Assembly: GCA_945868845.1 (NCBI GenBank)
Contig: CAMBMS010000005.1
Coordinates: forward strand, 62,001 to 126,000
DNA length: 64,000 nt
Direction: 5' to 3'
Source of the DNA: Asaia bogorensis
GTDB taxonomy: Bacteria; Pseudomonadota; Alphaproteobacteria; Acetobacterales; Acetobacteraceae
In this document: positions 28,693 to 38,020 of the stretch, piece by piece
How the letters are laid out: each line of letters opens with the position of its first letter
How positions within the stretch are numbered: the stretch's first letter is position 1
Notes under the pieces: model-generated
The model's input: the letters and a program-made list of their open reading frames with translations, nothing else
What the model was told of the DNA's origin: nothing
Database searches by the model: none
Program-made: the position numbers and the translations under genes

Positions 28693-28821
28693 AGGCCTGT
28701 ATGAAAGTCCGGCACCTGCCCGCACCCTCACCCGGCCACCCGCAGCAGTGTATGCTGGTTGGGTGGTCAGGTGGGGCTGCGGGACTGGTGCCGGACTTTG
28801 TCTCTAACCAAGGAGCGCCCC

Positions 28822-29268
28822 ATGGAAGCCACAACATCGGGAAACTGCTTCCACCACGTTGCCATCCGTGCCGTTGATTTCGACGCGACGATAAAATTCT
28901 ACACCGACGGGCTGGGTTTCCGGTTGCAACTCCCCTTCGCCATCCCCGGCCGCATCGACCGCGCCGCTTTCCTCGATGCTGGCGACGGCCGATTCATCGA
29001 GGTGTTCGGCCAAGGCTCCAACGTCCAGTCTGAGGGCCGGCGCCGTACCGAAGGCGAGGATCGCACCGAAGGCGCAATGCTACATTTTTGTCTGCGCGCA
29101 GCCGACACGGATACGTCCTTTGCCCGCGCCCTAGCCGCCGGCGCCACCTCTCGTGTCGAGCCCGTCACGCGGCGCCTCAGCGAGAACCCGCTGGTCGAAG
29201 TCCGCATTGCGTTTGTGACCGGCCCGAACGGCGAAGTGATCGAATTCCTGCAAAGCCAGCAGATCTAA
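28822..29268 (+). CDS. VOC-family (glyoxalase/dioxygenase fold) protein
   Basis: 148 residues, one VOC module. FHHVAIRAVDFDATIKFYTDGLGF is the usual first metal-ligand strand (His at FHHV), and GPNGEVIEFLQ gives the distal Glu. AAGGAG at 28810 supports ATG 28822 over upstream codons. Substrate unknown; lyase, isomerase and resistance functions are all possible in this fold. Confidence 0.78.
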   Translation: MEATTSGNCFHHVAIRAVDFDATIKFYTDGLGFRLQLPFAIPGRIDRAAFLDAGDGRFIEVFGQGSNVQSEGRRRTEGEDRTEGAMLHFCLRAADTDTSFARALAAGATSRVEPVTRRLSENPLVEVRIAFVTGPNGEVIEFLQSQQI

Positions 29269-29289
29269 TAACCCTACCCCCCTGAAACC

Positions 29290-29317
29290 AAAAAAAAGGC
29301 GGTGCCGAAGCACCGCC
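29290..29317 (-). terminator. Strong intrinsic terminator of the PhyH/CoA-transferase/ECH operon
   Basis: On the minus strand GGCGGTGC-TTCG-GCACCGCC is followed by eight T. The 8-bp perfect stem, UUCG tetraloop and U-run make a textbook terminator, 186 nt after the enoyl-CoA hydratase stop. The 29318-29503 stretch between them holds nothing recognisable. Confidence 0.88.
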
Positions 29318-29503
29318 AAGTTTAGGGAGGAAACATCCAAGAAAGCAGCAAAACGGCAATAAATGGCCGCGTTGCTGCGATCCGGGATCTAGGGGGAACC
29401 GCCGCCCCGCGCAAGCGCACTTTTGCATTGCAGCATTGCCGCCAACCCATACCCCAAAGATAGGAGACCCAGGTCCGCTTTACCGGCACACCCCATTCAT
29501 CCT

Positions 29504-30283
29504 CTATCTATTCCGCCACTCCGGCTTCCGCTTCTCCGCAAACGCCTTCGGCCCCTCGATATAATCCGCGCTCTCCATATTCTCCCGCTGGGCCGGATAA
29601 ACCGTCCGCATCGCCGCTTCCAGGCTTGGCTCCGCCATGCCGCGATAAAACGCCTGCTTGCTGGCGCGCACCGCCTTAGGCGAGCACTCCAAAATTAATC
29701 CCGCCCAGCGTTTCGCCGCCGCCAACGCCTCGCCCTCCGCCACTTTCTCGGTCACAAATCCAAGGGTAAACCCTTCTGCCGCCCCGACCCGCCGTCCGGT
29801 CAGCATCATCCCCATCGCCTGCTTCTGCGAGATCATGCGCGGCAACCGATGCACCCCGCCCGCCCCGGCGATCAATCCCACCCGAGGCTCTGGCAAGGCA
29901 AACACCGCATTCTCGGCGGCGATAATGATGTCGCAGGCCAGCGCGATCTCAAACCCGCCGCCCATCGCCACCCCGTTCACCGCCGCGATCAGCGGTTTGT
30001 CGAGGTCGAACCGATTCGCGAGCCCGCCAAATCCCTGCGCCGGATTGGGCCGCCGCTTGCCAGAGGCCTGCACTTTCAAATCATTCCCCGCCGAGAACGC
30101 GCGCGGTCCCGCCCCTGTCACGATCCCCACCCACAAATCGTCACGCGCCGCGAATTCGTCCCAAACGGCCGCTAGTTCCTCATTCGCATCGGCATGCAGC
30201 GCGTTCAAAACCTCCGGCCGGTTCAGGGTGACAATGCGGACGCGCCCTTCATCCCGTACGATGCAAAATCTTTTCTCGTTCAT
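29504..30283 (-). CDS. Enoyl-CoA hydratase/isomerase (crotonase) family protein
   Basis: 259 residues. The oxyanion-hole motifs are AFSAGNDLK (residues around 63-71) and AVNGVAMGGGFEIALACDI. One catalytic glutamate is kept in LPEPRVGLIAGAGG. The second, which in rat enoyl-CoA hydratase lies in the AMEMVLTG segment, is Gly here (AMGMMLTG), so the chemistry may differ from simple hydration. It is the last gene of a three-gene minus-strand operon behind a CaiB-type CoA-transferase, 40 nt apart. Confidence 0.85.
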   Translation of the reverse strand: MNEKRFCIVRDEGRVRIVTLNRPEVLNALHADANEELAAVWDEFAARDDLWVGIVTGAGPRAFSAGNDLKVQASGKRRPNPAQGFGGLANRFDLDKPLIAAVNGVAMGGGFEIALACDIIIAAENAVFALPEPRVGLIAGAGGVHRLPRMISQKQAMGMMLTGRRVGAAEGFTLGFVTEKVAEGEALAAAKRWAGLILECSPKAVRASKQAFYRGMAEPSLEAAMRTVYPAQRENMESADYIEGPKAFAEKRKPEWRNR

Positions 30284-30323
30284 GGCTGTCCCCTTAATAT
30301 ATACTTAAAGCACCCGACGCGCA

Positions 30324-31478
30324 TCAGGCGATGGTCTTTGCCGCCCGTAGCGCTGCCAGCCGCGCACCATCGAACCCCAGAATTCCCCCCAGGACGGCAT
30401 CGGTATGCTGCCCCGGTGTCGGCACAGGACCGATACGACCCGGTGTTTGCGACATCTTCACCGCCACACCGGGCACGTATATTTCCCCGGCCAGCGCATC
30501 GTCCATTTTCACCAGCATCTCGCGTTCCCACAGATGCGCGTCCTTCGCCACTTCGGGAATGCTGCGCACGGGCGCCACCGGCACGCCAATACCCAGCAAC
30601 GCCTTAACGATATCGTCCACCTTACGCTCCGCGCACCAGGCATCTAGCATGCGGCGGCGCTCATCCGCACCGCCCATGCTGCTGTTCATCGGCGTCAAAT
30701 CGACACTGCTACCGCCGCCGGTAATCAGCGCCATTAACTTCCCCGCCATCTCCCGCCCAATGGCGGAGATCACCACATACCCATCCTTCGCCTTATAGGG
30801 CGGCCGGCCGCCTTCCCCACCTTCCACGCCGCTACCGAGATAATAGGAGATCGGAATTTCCACCATCGTAAGCGCCGAATCCAGCAGACAGCAATCCACC
30901 AACTGCCCCTCGCCGGTGCGATCCCGATGACGCAGCGCCGCTAGCGCGCCGATCGTCGCGTGCAAGGCCGTCGTCCGATCCACCAGTGAAAACGCCGTGC
31001 CCACCGGCTGCCCCACCGGCTGGCCGGTCAATGTCATTAACCCGCTCATAGCCTGGCCCAACGGATCGAACGCCGGGCGATCCCGATACGGCCCGTACTG
31101 CCCGAAGCCGGAGACCGAGATCAAAATAATTCCCTTGTTCAACGCTCGCAGCGCGTCATAACCGAAGCCCATGGCATCCATCGTGCCGGGCCGGAAATTC
31201 TCTAACACGATGTCGGATTTTTTCACCAATTCGGAAAAAATATCCTTGCCATCCTGACTCCGCATATCCAGGCAAACACTCTTCTTTCCGCGATTATAGA
31301 CAGTGAAATAAACGCTCTGTCCGCGCACAATCGGCGGATTCTGCCGCGTTTCCTCACCGCCGATGCGCTCAATCTTAATGACCTCCGCGCCAAGGTCAGA
31401 CAGCATCATCCCGCCGCGCGGCCCTGCCTGGAAGCGGGCCAGTTCCAGCACGCGCACACCTTCCAGGCTCATGCTCAT
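30324..31478 (-). CDS. Family III CoA-transferase (CaiB/BaiF)
   Basis: 384 residues. N-terminal VRVLELARFQAGPRGGMMLSD and LGAEVIKIE are diagnostic, and the catalytic Asp is expected in the VDCCLLDSALTM region that follows. Enzymes of this family move CoA between carboxylic acids. It lies between a PhyH-type dioxygenase (13 nt upstream) and a crotonase, suggesting activation and breakdown of a specific carboxylic acid as CoA ester. The acid is not identifiable. Confidence 0.88.
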   Translation of the reverse strand: MSMSLEGVRVLELARFQAGPRGGMMLSDLGAEVIKIERIGGEETRQNPPIVRGQSVYFTVYNRGKKSVCLDMRSQDGKDIFSELVKKSDIVLENFRPGTMDAMGFGYDALRALNKGIILISVSGFGQYGPYRDRPAFDPLGQAMSGLMTLTGQPVGQPVGTAFSLVDRTTALHATIGALAALRHRDRTGEGQLVDCCLLDSALTMVEIPISYYLGSGVEGGEGGRPPYKAKDGYVVISAIGREMAGKLMALITGGGSSVDLTPMNSSMGGADERRRMLDAWCAERKVDDIVKALLGIGVPVAPVRSIPEVAKDAHLWEREMLVKMDDALAGEIYVPGVAVKMSQTPGRIGPVPTPGQHTDAVLGGILGFDGARLAALRAAKTIA

Positions 31479-31491
31479 AATCGTCTACCTT

Positions 31492-32379
31492 TCACATTGT
31501 GGCGCGTTGCGCGACAAAAATCGAACCATATCCCTGCTGGCTCCAATCAGGCGGCACCGGACAGGGTGTGGAATCCAGATGCGCCACCGTTGCCGGTGTG
31601 CCGCGCACGATCTCACCGGTATGTTTTGTCGGCGTCGGCGCAGGCATCCAGGTAAATGCATCGGCCGAACTATAGACAAACAGCGCGCAAGGCCGCACCC
31701 GATCGGTTGCATTGGCGCGCGAAGCATGCAGGGTGCGGCAGTTAATCGCCACTACGGTACCCGCGGGTCCCACCAGATCATTCGCCTTCGCCATATCTAC
31801 GCCCGCCATGTCGCCATCACGGACAGACCCCGTCCACGCACCTGCATCGTCGCGATGAATAAAAATCGGCCCCGTGTGCGTGCCCGGAATGCACGTCAAC
31901 GGTCCCATCTCCGCCGGCGTGTCATCCAGGTAAACGCCCAACGTGACGGGCGAGTAATTGGTATGCGGCCAGGCCGGAATATCCTGATGCCATTTCACGA
32001 TCTCGCCCGACCCCGGCCATTTATAATTCAGCTTCGATGAATGAAATTTTACATCCGATCCCACCAGATCGGCGGCGATATCGGCCAGCACGGACTCGCT
32101 GGCGAACCGCCAGAAATCGGGATGCCGGTCCACCAGTGCGCGCAACCGGCGCACATACGGCGCCACCGCGCTATGGCTAGGTCCCAGATCGAACGCCTCG
32201 TCAGATTTTTCCCGCGTTCTGCTCATCTCAATGAACTCCGCCGACAACGCATTCAGCCGCCGCAGCCATTCCGCAGGGATCAGCCCCGGCGCGGCCAGAT
32301 AGCCCGTGGTAAAATACGCTTCCCGCTGCACTTGCGTCAGCGCGCGCGGGGGATGGGCAAGAATCGTCTCGGGGGTCAT
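31492..32379 (-). CDS. Phytanoyl-CoA dioxygenase family protein (PhyH)
   Basis: 295 residues, Fe(II)/2-oxoglutarate oxygenase. The iron motif HxD is in IVKWHQDIPAWPHTNY and the distal His in INCRTLHASRANATDRVR, where the Arg binds 2-oxoglutarate. Start at ATG 32379 follows AGGA; a longer TTG-started frame is not supported. First gene of an operon with CoA-transferase and crotonase, so hydroxylation of an acyl group or acyl-CoA is likely. Confidence 0.87.
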   Translation of the reverse strand: MTPETILAHPPRALTQVQREAYFTTGYLAAPGLIPAEWLRRLNALSAEFIEMSRTREKSDEAFDLGPSHSAVAPYVRRLRALVDRHPDFWRFASESVLADIAADLVGSDVKFHSSKLNYKWPGSGEIVKWHQDIPAWPHTNYSPVTLGVYLDDTPAEMGPLTCIPGTHTGPIFIHRDDAGAWTGSVRDGDMAGVDMAKANDLVGPAGTVVAINCRTLHASRANATDRVRPCALFVYSSADAFTWMPAPTPTKHTGEIVRGTPATVAHLDSTPCPVPPDWSQQGYGSIFVAQRATM

Positions 32380-32460
32380 GCCATGGAATCCTGATTGCCT
32401 CTGGTCGGGCGCGCCGCACGGCGGCAAGCTGTCCAAACAACTGTAGGAGCGGGCTTCCGC

Positions 32461-32938
32461 ATGACGCAAGCCAACAGCGCCCAAATGCTGCCCGAACTAC
32501 TGGAACACCAAGCCACCGGTGGGATCGTGGCGATCTATGAGGAAATCCGTCGCTTCTCCGGCGCACCCTATGACCCCTCCCTGCAACGCTATGTCACCAC
32601 CAAGCCGGGCGCGCTGAAATGGGCCTGAGCCGCCGTGCGCCCGGCGCAGGAAATCACCATCTCGCCGGCGCCAAAAATTTTTGCCGCGGCCCTGCGCGTC
32701 TGGGGCGTGGACACGGCCTCCCTCTCCTGGATCGCGACGGAGCTCGGCCTGCGCTTCACCACGCCGGAAACCAATGCCGCCCGCGACATCGTCGCCTGCC
32801 TACCTCCCTGCCCCCCGGCCCGACGCCCGACGCGCCGACAACCAGCGCCCTGCTGCGATCCACCGCTATGCCGGCACCAGCCCAGAAATGACCCTGTTCG
32901 GCCAGCTCGTACTCGACGCGATGCCCCGCGCGCAATGA
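32461..32938 (+). pseudogene. DehI-like 2-haloacid dehalogenase family remnant
   Basis: ATG 32461 opens MTQANSAQMLPELLEHQATG, then GIVAIYEEIRRFSGAPYDPS and RYVTTKPGALKWA, ending at TGA 32626-32628 where a Trp codon would be expected. The same frame then gives AAVRPAQEITISPAPKIFAA and RVWGVDTASL, and later pieces lie in other frames (HRYAGTSPEMTLFGQLVLDA). The first part resembles the DehI family (PF10778) with its ATG-IAAIY-IR pattern. A stop and later frameshifts make it non-functional. Family assignment is by eye. Confidence 0.5.
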
Positions 32939-32981
32939 ATACTCTGTCCTCGCTGCCGTCAGCCCGCACCGGCTGGTGAAC

Positions 32982-33824
32982 ATGCTGCCCGGCATCGTCG
33001 CAGCCCTGTCCTTCAGCGTCACCGATATCCTGCTGAAGCTCGTCTATGCCGATGGCATGGACGTGCTCAGCCTCGTCACCCTGCGCGGCGCGCTCGTGGT
33101 GGTACTATTCTGGCTCTGGATGAAACTACAGAAACCGCGCCACTGGCACCAACCGCGCCAGCGCAATATTGCCCTCGTGCTGGGCCTGCTGTTCGCCGCG
33201 GTAATGTTTGGCCTGCTGCTCTCGGTGTCGCTGCTCCCCGTCTCCATCGCCATCCTCGCCTATTTCGTCTACCCGCTACTCACAGGCATCGGCGCGGCCC
33301 TGACCGGCGTGGAAAAGCTGGGCTGGCGCGCCTTGCTCACGGCGTTCGCTGCGTTCGGCGGCCTCAGCCTAATGCTGGGTGTCGATCTTGCTTCCCTTTC
33401 CACGATGGGCCTCGCTTGCGCGTTTGGCGCCGCCCTGTGCCGCGTCGTCTCCCTCCTCGCGACCCGCGCCTATCTGGCCGGCACCGACGCGCGCGTGACA
33501 ACTTGGTATTCGCTCGTACCCTCCACTGCCCTGTTCATCGTAGCCTCCGCGTTGTTCGGCGTCTGGCACCTACCACAAACCCATATAGGCTGGCTCGCCT
33601 TCCTCGGAATCAGCTTCGGCAGCACGCTCTCCACCCTGCTGATCTATATCTCCACCAATCGCGTCGGCCCGTTCCGCACTGCCCTCGTGATGAACCTCGA
33701 ACCCCTCGTCACTGCCATCCTCAGCATGATCTTTCTAGGCGAAATCATGACTCCCACCCAGATGTTTGGCGGCGCCATCATGCTCTGCGCACTCTGCGTG
33801 TTCCAGTTTGTGCGGGGGAAGTAA
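32982..33824 (+). CDS. EamA/DMT-family transporter
   Basis: 280 residues with about ten hydrophobic segments arranged as two EamA repeats. The second repeat ends with ALVMNLEPLVTAILSMIFLG, the usual family signature, then GGAIMLCALCVFQFV. An inner-membrane exporter or importer of small metabolites; substrate unknown. Start is ATG 32982 or GTG 32976 and the ribosome site is weak. It abuts the end of the dehalogenase-like remnant. Confidence 0.82.
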   Translation: MLPGIVAALSFSVTDILLKLVYADGMDVLSLVTLRGALVVVLFWLWMKLQKPRHWHQPRQRNIALVLGLLFAAVMFGLLLSVSLLPVSIAILAYFVYPLLTGIGAALTGVEKLGWRALLTAFAAFGGLSLMLGVDLASLSTMGLACAFGAALCRVVSLLATRAYLAGTDARVTTWYSLVPSTALFIVASALFGVWHLPQTHIGWLAFLGISFGSTLSTLLIYISTNRVGPFRTALVMNLEPLVTAILSMIFLGEIMTPTQMFGGAIMLCALCVFQFVRGK

Positions 33825-33873
33825 AGGAAGGAACGAGATTTTTCGGATCAAGCCCAATCGGATTTTGTGGCGC

Positions 33874-34235
33874 TTAGCTCACCACGCGCTCCCACGCGAC
33901 CTCGGCGATCTTCAGGCGGTGACTGCCGTCGATGCAGCCGCCTAGAGTGTTAAGTTTTCCAATGCCGAGACGATCCATCAGCGCCAGATGATCGACGGCA
34001 TAAATGTGCCGGACACGATCCTCCTTGATATCTGTGCGAGAGGCCTCCGCATTGCGCTGCCCATGGCAATGATGCGATATTTATCGACGAGTGATTGTGT
34101 CCAACCGCACCAGGAGTTTGTCAGACTACCTCCGGGGGTATGCCACATCTCCATCCGCAAACTAAGCCCGCCGGGCACGAACCGCAAGATGGGAAAGCCG
34201 CCGCTGTATTCCTGATAATGGATCTCGCTATCCGG
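33874..34235 (-). pseudogene. Alpha/beta hydrolase remnant
   Basis: Minus-strand reading gives YSGGFPILRFVPGGLSLRME, then WHTPGGSLTNSWCGW and DKYRIIAMGS. After a frameshift it gives NAEASRTDIKEDRVRHIYAV and DHLALMDRLGIGKLNTLGGC, where homologues have the nucleophile elbow, then a TAA at 33876-33874. In place of the expected G-x-S-x-G the elbow region reads GGCIDGS. The lid and the His-bearing C-terminal part are missing. This explains the 440-nt gap between the EamA transporter and the phosphatase. Confidence 0.65.
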
Positions 34236-34265
34236 GCCGCCGCAGCAAGCGCATCTTGGACTCCG

Positions 34266-34892
34266 TCAGATCGCCGAATCGAAACCCAACGGTGCCATAC
34301 GCGGATCGGGATAGTCGATAATTTTGACCTCACCGCTGATTGCGTCCAGCACCGCGCAACTCAGTTGCCGGTTGTTCGACCGGTCCCGCCCATCGCCGGC
34401 CGATCCGGGATTAAGGACTAGCGTGCCGCCGAACTTGCGCGCCACCTGGGCGTGGGTGTGGCCATACATCACCACGTCTGCGTCTTCCTCAGCGAAGCGG
34501 GCCAGCGCAGAACTGTGCGGCGCGACATAGTTACCGCGCGGCTCCCACGACGTGGAATGCACCATCAGGATACGCATGCGCCCGAATTCCAGCCGTCGGC
34601 GCAACGGTTGGGCCGCCAGCCAGGCCAACAGATCCTTATTCACCTCGGGTCGTTCGCGTGCGCGGATCCCGGAGGGGGCCAGAAAACCTTCCTCATGATT
34701 GCCCTGGATGACATGCGCGCCACGCTCGCGCAGCCGGCCAATCACCGCGTTGGAAAAGCGATACTCATCGATCGAATCACCCAGGCAGAGCAATTCATCG
34801 ACATCGCCCATCAATGCCAACGCCTTGTCCAGCCCTGCGATATTGGCGTGGATATCCGAAACGATGCCAATTTTCACGCGTCTACTATCCAT
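34266..34892 (-). CDS. Calcineurin-like metallophosphatase (YfcE/MJ0936 group)
   Basis: 208 residues. The di-metal motifs are all present: D-x-H in IVSDIHANIAGL, GD in LCLGDSID, GNHE in VIQGNHEEGF, H in LMVHSTSW and GHTH in MYGHTHAQ. It probably hydrolyses phosphodiesters or monoesters in the cytosol. The start ATG is immediately next to the stop of the Bug-type binding protein gene, so it is the last gene of that minus-strand operon, though its role there is unclear. Confidence 0.86.
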   Translation of the reverse strand: MDSRRVKIGIVSDIHANIAGLDKALALMGDVDELLCLGDSIDEYRFSNAVIGRLRERGAHVIQGNHEEGFLAPSGIRARERPEVNKDLLAWLAAQPLRRRLEFGRMRILMVHSTSWEPRGNYVAPHSSALARFAEEDADVVMYGHTHAQVARKFGGTLVLNPGSAGDGRDRSNNRQLSCAVLDAISGEVKIIDYPDPRMAPLGFDSAI

Positions 34893-35852
34893 TCAATCAA
34901 TACTGATCTTCGCTTCCCGAATAATCTTCTTATACAGCAGGTCGTCATCGAGAAAGAATTTGCGCGATTCATCGGCGCTCATGGTCCGCGTGGCGAAACC
35001 CATAGTCAGCAGTTTCGCCTTCATCTCTGGGCGGGCAGAAATCTCATTCACCGCCTTGTTCAGCTTCTGGCGCACACCTTCTGGCAACCCTAACGGCGCA
35101 TAAAAACCCTGCCAGATCGGTGCGTTCACCTGCGCGAAGCCAAGTTCCCCGATGGTCGGCACATCGGGAAACTCCGGGTGCCGTTCATCGGCATAGAGCG
35201 CGATCATCCGCAGCTTGCCAGCCTTCACATGCGGAAAGCCGTTCAGCTCGATGATCGCGTCGATCACGCCGGAGAGCAGATCGTTCAGCGCCGGCGCATT
35301 ACCGCTGTAGGGTACGCTCACCATGTCCGTGCCGGTTAGGTTCGCTAGATATTTCATACGAAATTCCGTAGGGCTACCGACACCGGATCCGCCATACACC
35401 ACCTTGCCCGGATTTGCCTTCAAGTAGTCTATGAATTCCTTGAAGCTGGTAGCCGGGTTTTTCGGCCCCAGCATCAAGCCAGAGATATACATGGTGGTCA
35501 CCGCCACCACGTCCACATCATTCGCCGAATAGCTTACCTTACGCAGGTTGGAGACAGTGGAGACCACGGTGGAAGCACACATGCACAGCGTGTAGCCATC
35601 CGGCTTAGAGCGGATCAGCGACTCCATCCCCACCGCGCCACCAGCGCCACCGCGGTTTTCCACGATGAAAGGTTGGCCCAGCGACCGCGACAGCGCATCC
35701 GCATAGGGCCGCGCCACCGTGTCGTTGGCGCCACCGGGCGGAAACGGGACGATAACTTTCACCGGCCCTTTCGGCCAGTCGGTTTGCGCCTGGACGGCTG
35801 GCGCGATCGAGATAGCAGCAAACAACAGACACACAAGGGCAAGATGACGCAT
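34893..35852 (-). CDS. Bug-family tripartite tricarboxylate transporter binding protein
   Basis: 319 residues with a signal peptide (1-22, AVQAQ). The mature start WPKGPVKVIVPFPPGGANDT, the GGAGGAVGMESL segment and PDGYTL are diagnostic for the TctC/Bug family, which captures carboxylates in the periplasm. The TctA and TctB membrane genes are not in the window. It lies downstream of a FAH hydrolase, CoA-transferase and acyl-CoA dehydrogenase, so the carboxylate it binds may be the substrate of that pathway. Confidence 0.9.
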   Translation of the reverse strand: MRHLALVCLLFAAISIAPAVQAQTDWPKGPVKVIVPFPPGGANDTVARPYADALSRSLGQPFIVENRGGAGGAVGMESLIRSKPDGYTLCMCASTVVSTVSNLRKVSYSANDVDVVAVTTMYISGLMLGPKNPATSFKEFIDYLKANPGKVVYGGSGVGSPTEFRMKYLANLTGTDMVSVPYSGNAPALNDLLSGVIDAIIELNGFPHVKAGKLRMIALYADERHPEFPDVPTIGELGFAQVNAPIWQGFYAPLGLPEGVRQKLNKAVNEISARPEMKAKLLTMGFATRTMSADESRKFFLDDDLLYKKIIREAKISID

Positions 35853-35875
35853 GGTGACGCTCTCCCGTGACGCGA

Positions 35876-36817
35876 TCAGCTTTTGGCGGGCGCATATTTT
35901 CCAGAGAGTTGCGGCGTGGGTGTATCATGTCCCTGGCTCTGCCGGTCCAGCCGCGTCGCGCGCGACCAGGTGCGTTGGAGGTCGTCGCGCACGTTAAATT
36001 TAAGCTTCCCGAGCCCCCGGCATTCCAGCTCCACCACATCGCCATCCATAAACGACGACAGGCCACGGTGATTGGTTCCGGTGGCGAGAATATCGCCCGG
36101 TTCCAAGGTATGAATATGGCTCACCCATTCGATGCAGCGCGGAATCTTATGCGCCATGTCGTTGGTGTTGAAATCCTGCTTCAACGTGCCATTGACCCAG
36201 AGTTGAACCGGAAGATCGTGTGGGTCGGAGACTTCATCGGCGGTGACGATAAACGGCCCGATGGGCGCGAAGGTATCGCGCGACTTCATCTGGAAAAACA
36301 CATTTCCAGAAGGCGGTAGGCCGCGCGCCGATCCATCAATAAAATTAATATACCCAAACACATGGCGCATCGAGTCGGCCTGCGAAACCCGCGTCGCCCT
36401 CTTACCGATCACCACTGCCATTTCCGCTTCACCTTCGAAAATCGTGGCAGGTACGTCTGGCAGCACCATGGTATCGCCCTGGCCGATGATAGCGGTCGGA
36501 GCCTTGTGGAAAGCGTTCAGCGGCGCGGGGGCCGAACGCGTGCCGTCCTCCATATAGTTCACCGCCATACAGACGATATTACCCGGCTTCGGCAACGGCG
36601 GACATAGGCGCAGGTCAGAGAGTAGCCGGCCGGGCGCCTGTGCGGCGGCGGCTTCCAGTCGGTCGCGGTAATGATCAAAGCGGGCGATCAGATTGCTGAT
36701 CAGATCGTGTGGTCCAGTATGTGGGATGGCTTTCACCAGATCCATCACATCGACAACGACATCGCCGCTGCTTTTCAGTACGCCGAGCCGGAAATCATCA
36801 AAATAGCAGAGCTTCAT
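35876..36817 (-). CDS. Fumarylacetoacetate hydrolase family protein
   Basis: 313 residues. The FAH core is marked by PGNIVCMAVNYMEDG, the metal-binding E-x-E in IFEGEAEMAVVIG, the substrate-loop FINDGS-like INFIDGSARG and GDILATGTNHRGLS near the C-terminus. Members act as acylpyruvate hydrolases, oxaloacetate decarboxylases or 2-oxo-hept-3-ene-dioate hydratases. It is 15 nt downstream of a CaiB-type CoA-transferase in the same operon, so it probably cleaves a 1,3-dicarbonyl or 2-oxo acid in this pathway. Confidence 0.87.
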   Translation of the reverse strand: MKLCYFDDFRLGVLKSSGDVVVDVMDLVKAIPHTGPHDLISNLIARFDHYRDRLEAAAAQAPGRLLSDLRLCPPLPKPGNIVCMAVNYMEDGTRSAPAPLNAFHKAPTAIIGQGDTMVLPDVPATIFEGEAEMAVVIGKRATRVSQADSMRHVFGYINFIDGSARGLPPSGNVFFQMKSRDTFAPIGPFIVTADEVSDPHDLPVQLWVNGTLKQDFNTNDMAHKIPRCIEWVSHIHTLEPGDILATGTNHRGLSSFMDGDVVELECRGLGKLKFNVRDDLQRTWSRATRLDRQSQGHDTPTPQLSGKYAPAKS

Positions 36818-36832
36818 GGGGGGTCTCCTCTC

Positions 36833-38020
36833 CTAGATCACGCCTTTTGCTTTCAGCATCGAGATCCGCGTGGCATCGTAGCCCAGCTCGCCCAGCACCG
36901 CATCAGTGTCGGCGCCAAATTGCGGGGCCGGTTGGCGAGGCATCTCCTCGCCGGGAAAACGGAATGCGGGGGCAACCATGCGGAAATCTTCCCGCTCCGG
37001 GTGCGGATAGGTCCAGACGCGGGATTCGTCGCGCACAAAATCATTTTCCAGCGCCTGTGCCACGTCATAGACCGGCGCAGCAGGGACGGTACCGGCAAAC
37101 ACGGCCAGCCATTCCGCCGTGGTGCGCGTCGAAAAGGCTTCGTCCAGCATTCGCGTCAGTTCTGCACGATTAGCGAGACGGGTTTTGTAACTGTCAAAAC
37201 GCGGATCGGCGGCGATCTCCAGCCGGCCAAGTTTGCCGCACATCACTGGCCAAAATTTTTCCTTGTTCACCATGATGAAAATCCAACCATCCCTAGTTCG
37301 GTAAAGTTGACTAGGGGTAAGGGAAGGATGGCTGGAGCGCGGCTCCCGCCCCTGGGCATGGCCTTCATTGAGGTACCACGCGGCAAGGTAGTTCAGGTTG
37401 GACAATGCCGTATCAAACAGGCTGACATCCACATCGCGGCCGATGCCGGTGGCGCGGGCAGAAACAACACCGGACAGCAAGGCGGTGGCGGCATATAGCC
37501 CCGCCATCATGTCCACCACCGAAAGCCCGAATCGCGCCGGCGCGCCTTCCGGTTCGCCTGTTAGAGAAAGATAACCGGCCTCCGCCTGCATCAGATAATC
37601 GTAACCTGGCCAGTTGGTACGCGAACCCTCCCGCCCGTAAGCCGAAAGATGCGCGCAAACGATACGTGGATTGGTATCCTTCAACTGGCCATACGTCACG
37701 CCCAGCCGAGGCGCCTGGTCGCCGCGCAGATTATCCAGCACCGCGTCCGCTCCGGACACCAGATCTCGCAGAATTTCCTGCCCCTCCGGCTGACGTAAAT
37801 CGAGAGAGACAGACCGCTTGTTGCGGTTGAACGCCTGGAAGAAGTGGCTGTCGTTCTGCCCCAAATAGAACGGCCCCACTTTGCGGCTAACGTCGCCACC
37901 CTCCCCGGGGTTTTCGATCTTAATGATTTCCGCGCCCATATCCGCCAGCTGCATGGATCCAAACGGACCCGCGCCGTACTGCTCAACGGCAATGATCCGC
38001 ATACCCGCAAGCGGCAGCAT
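36833..38020 (-). CDS. Family III CoA-transferase (CaiB/BaiF)
   Basis: 395 residues. The N-terminus MRIIAVEQYGAGPFGSMQLA and MGAEIIKIENP, and the catalytic-Asp region VSLFDTALSNLNYLA, identify the family. Start overlaps the acyl-CoA dehydrogenase stop by 1 nt (TGATG), so the two are coupled. It presumably makes the acyl-CoA that the dehydrogenase oxidises. It is a different paralogue from the one at 30324-31478. Confidence 0.9.
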   Translation of the reverse strand: MLPLAGMRIIAVEQYGAGPFGSMQLADMGAEIIKIENPGEGGDVSRKVGPFYLGQNDSHFFQAFNRNKRSVSLDLRQPEGQEILRDLVSGADAVLDNLRGDQAPRLGVTYGQLKDTNPRIVCAHLSAYGREGSRTNWPGYDYLMQAEAGYLSLTGEPEGAPARFGLSVVDMMAGLYAATALLSGVVSARATGIGRDVDVSLFDTALSNLNYLAAWYLNEGHAQGREPRSSHPSLTPSQLYRTRDGWIFIMVNKEKFWPVMCGKLGRLEIAADPRFDSYKTRLANRAELTRMLDEAFSTRTTAEWLAVFAGTVPAAPVYDVAQALENDFVRDESRVWTYPHPEREDFRMVAPAFRFPGEEMPRQPAPQFGADTDAVLGELGYDATRISMLKAKGVI

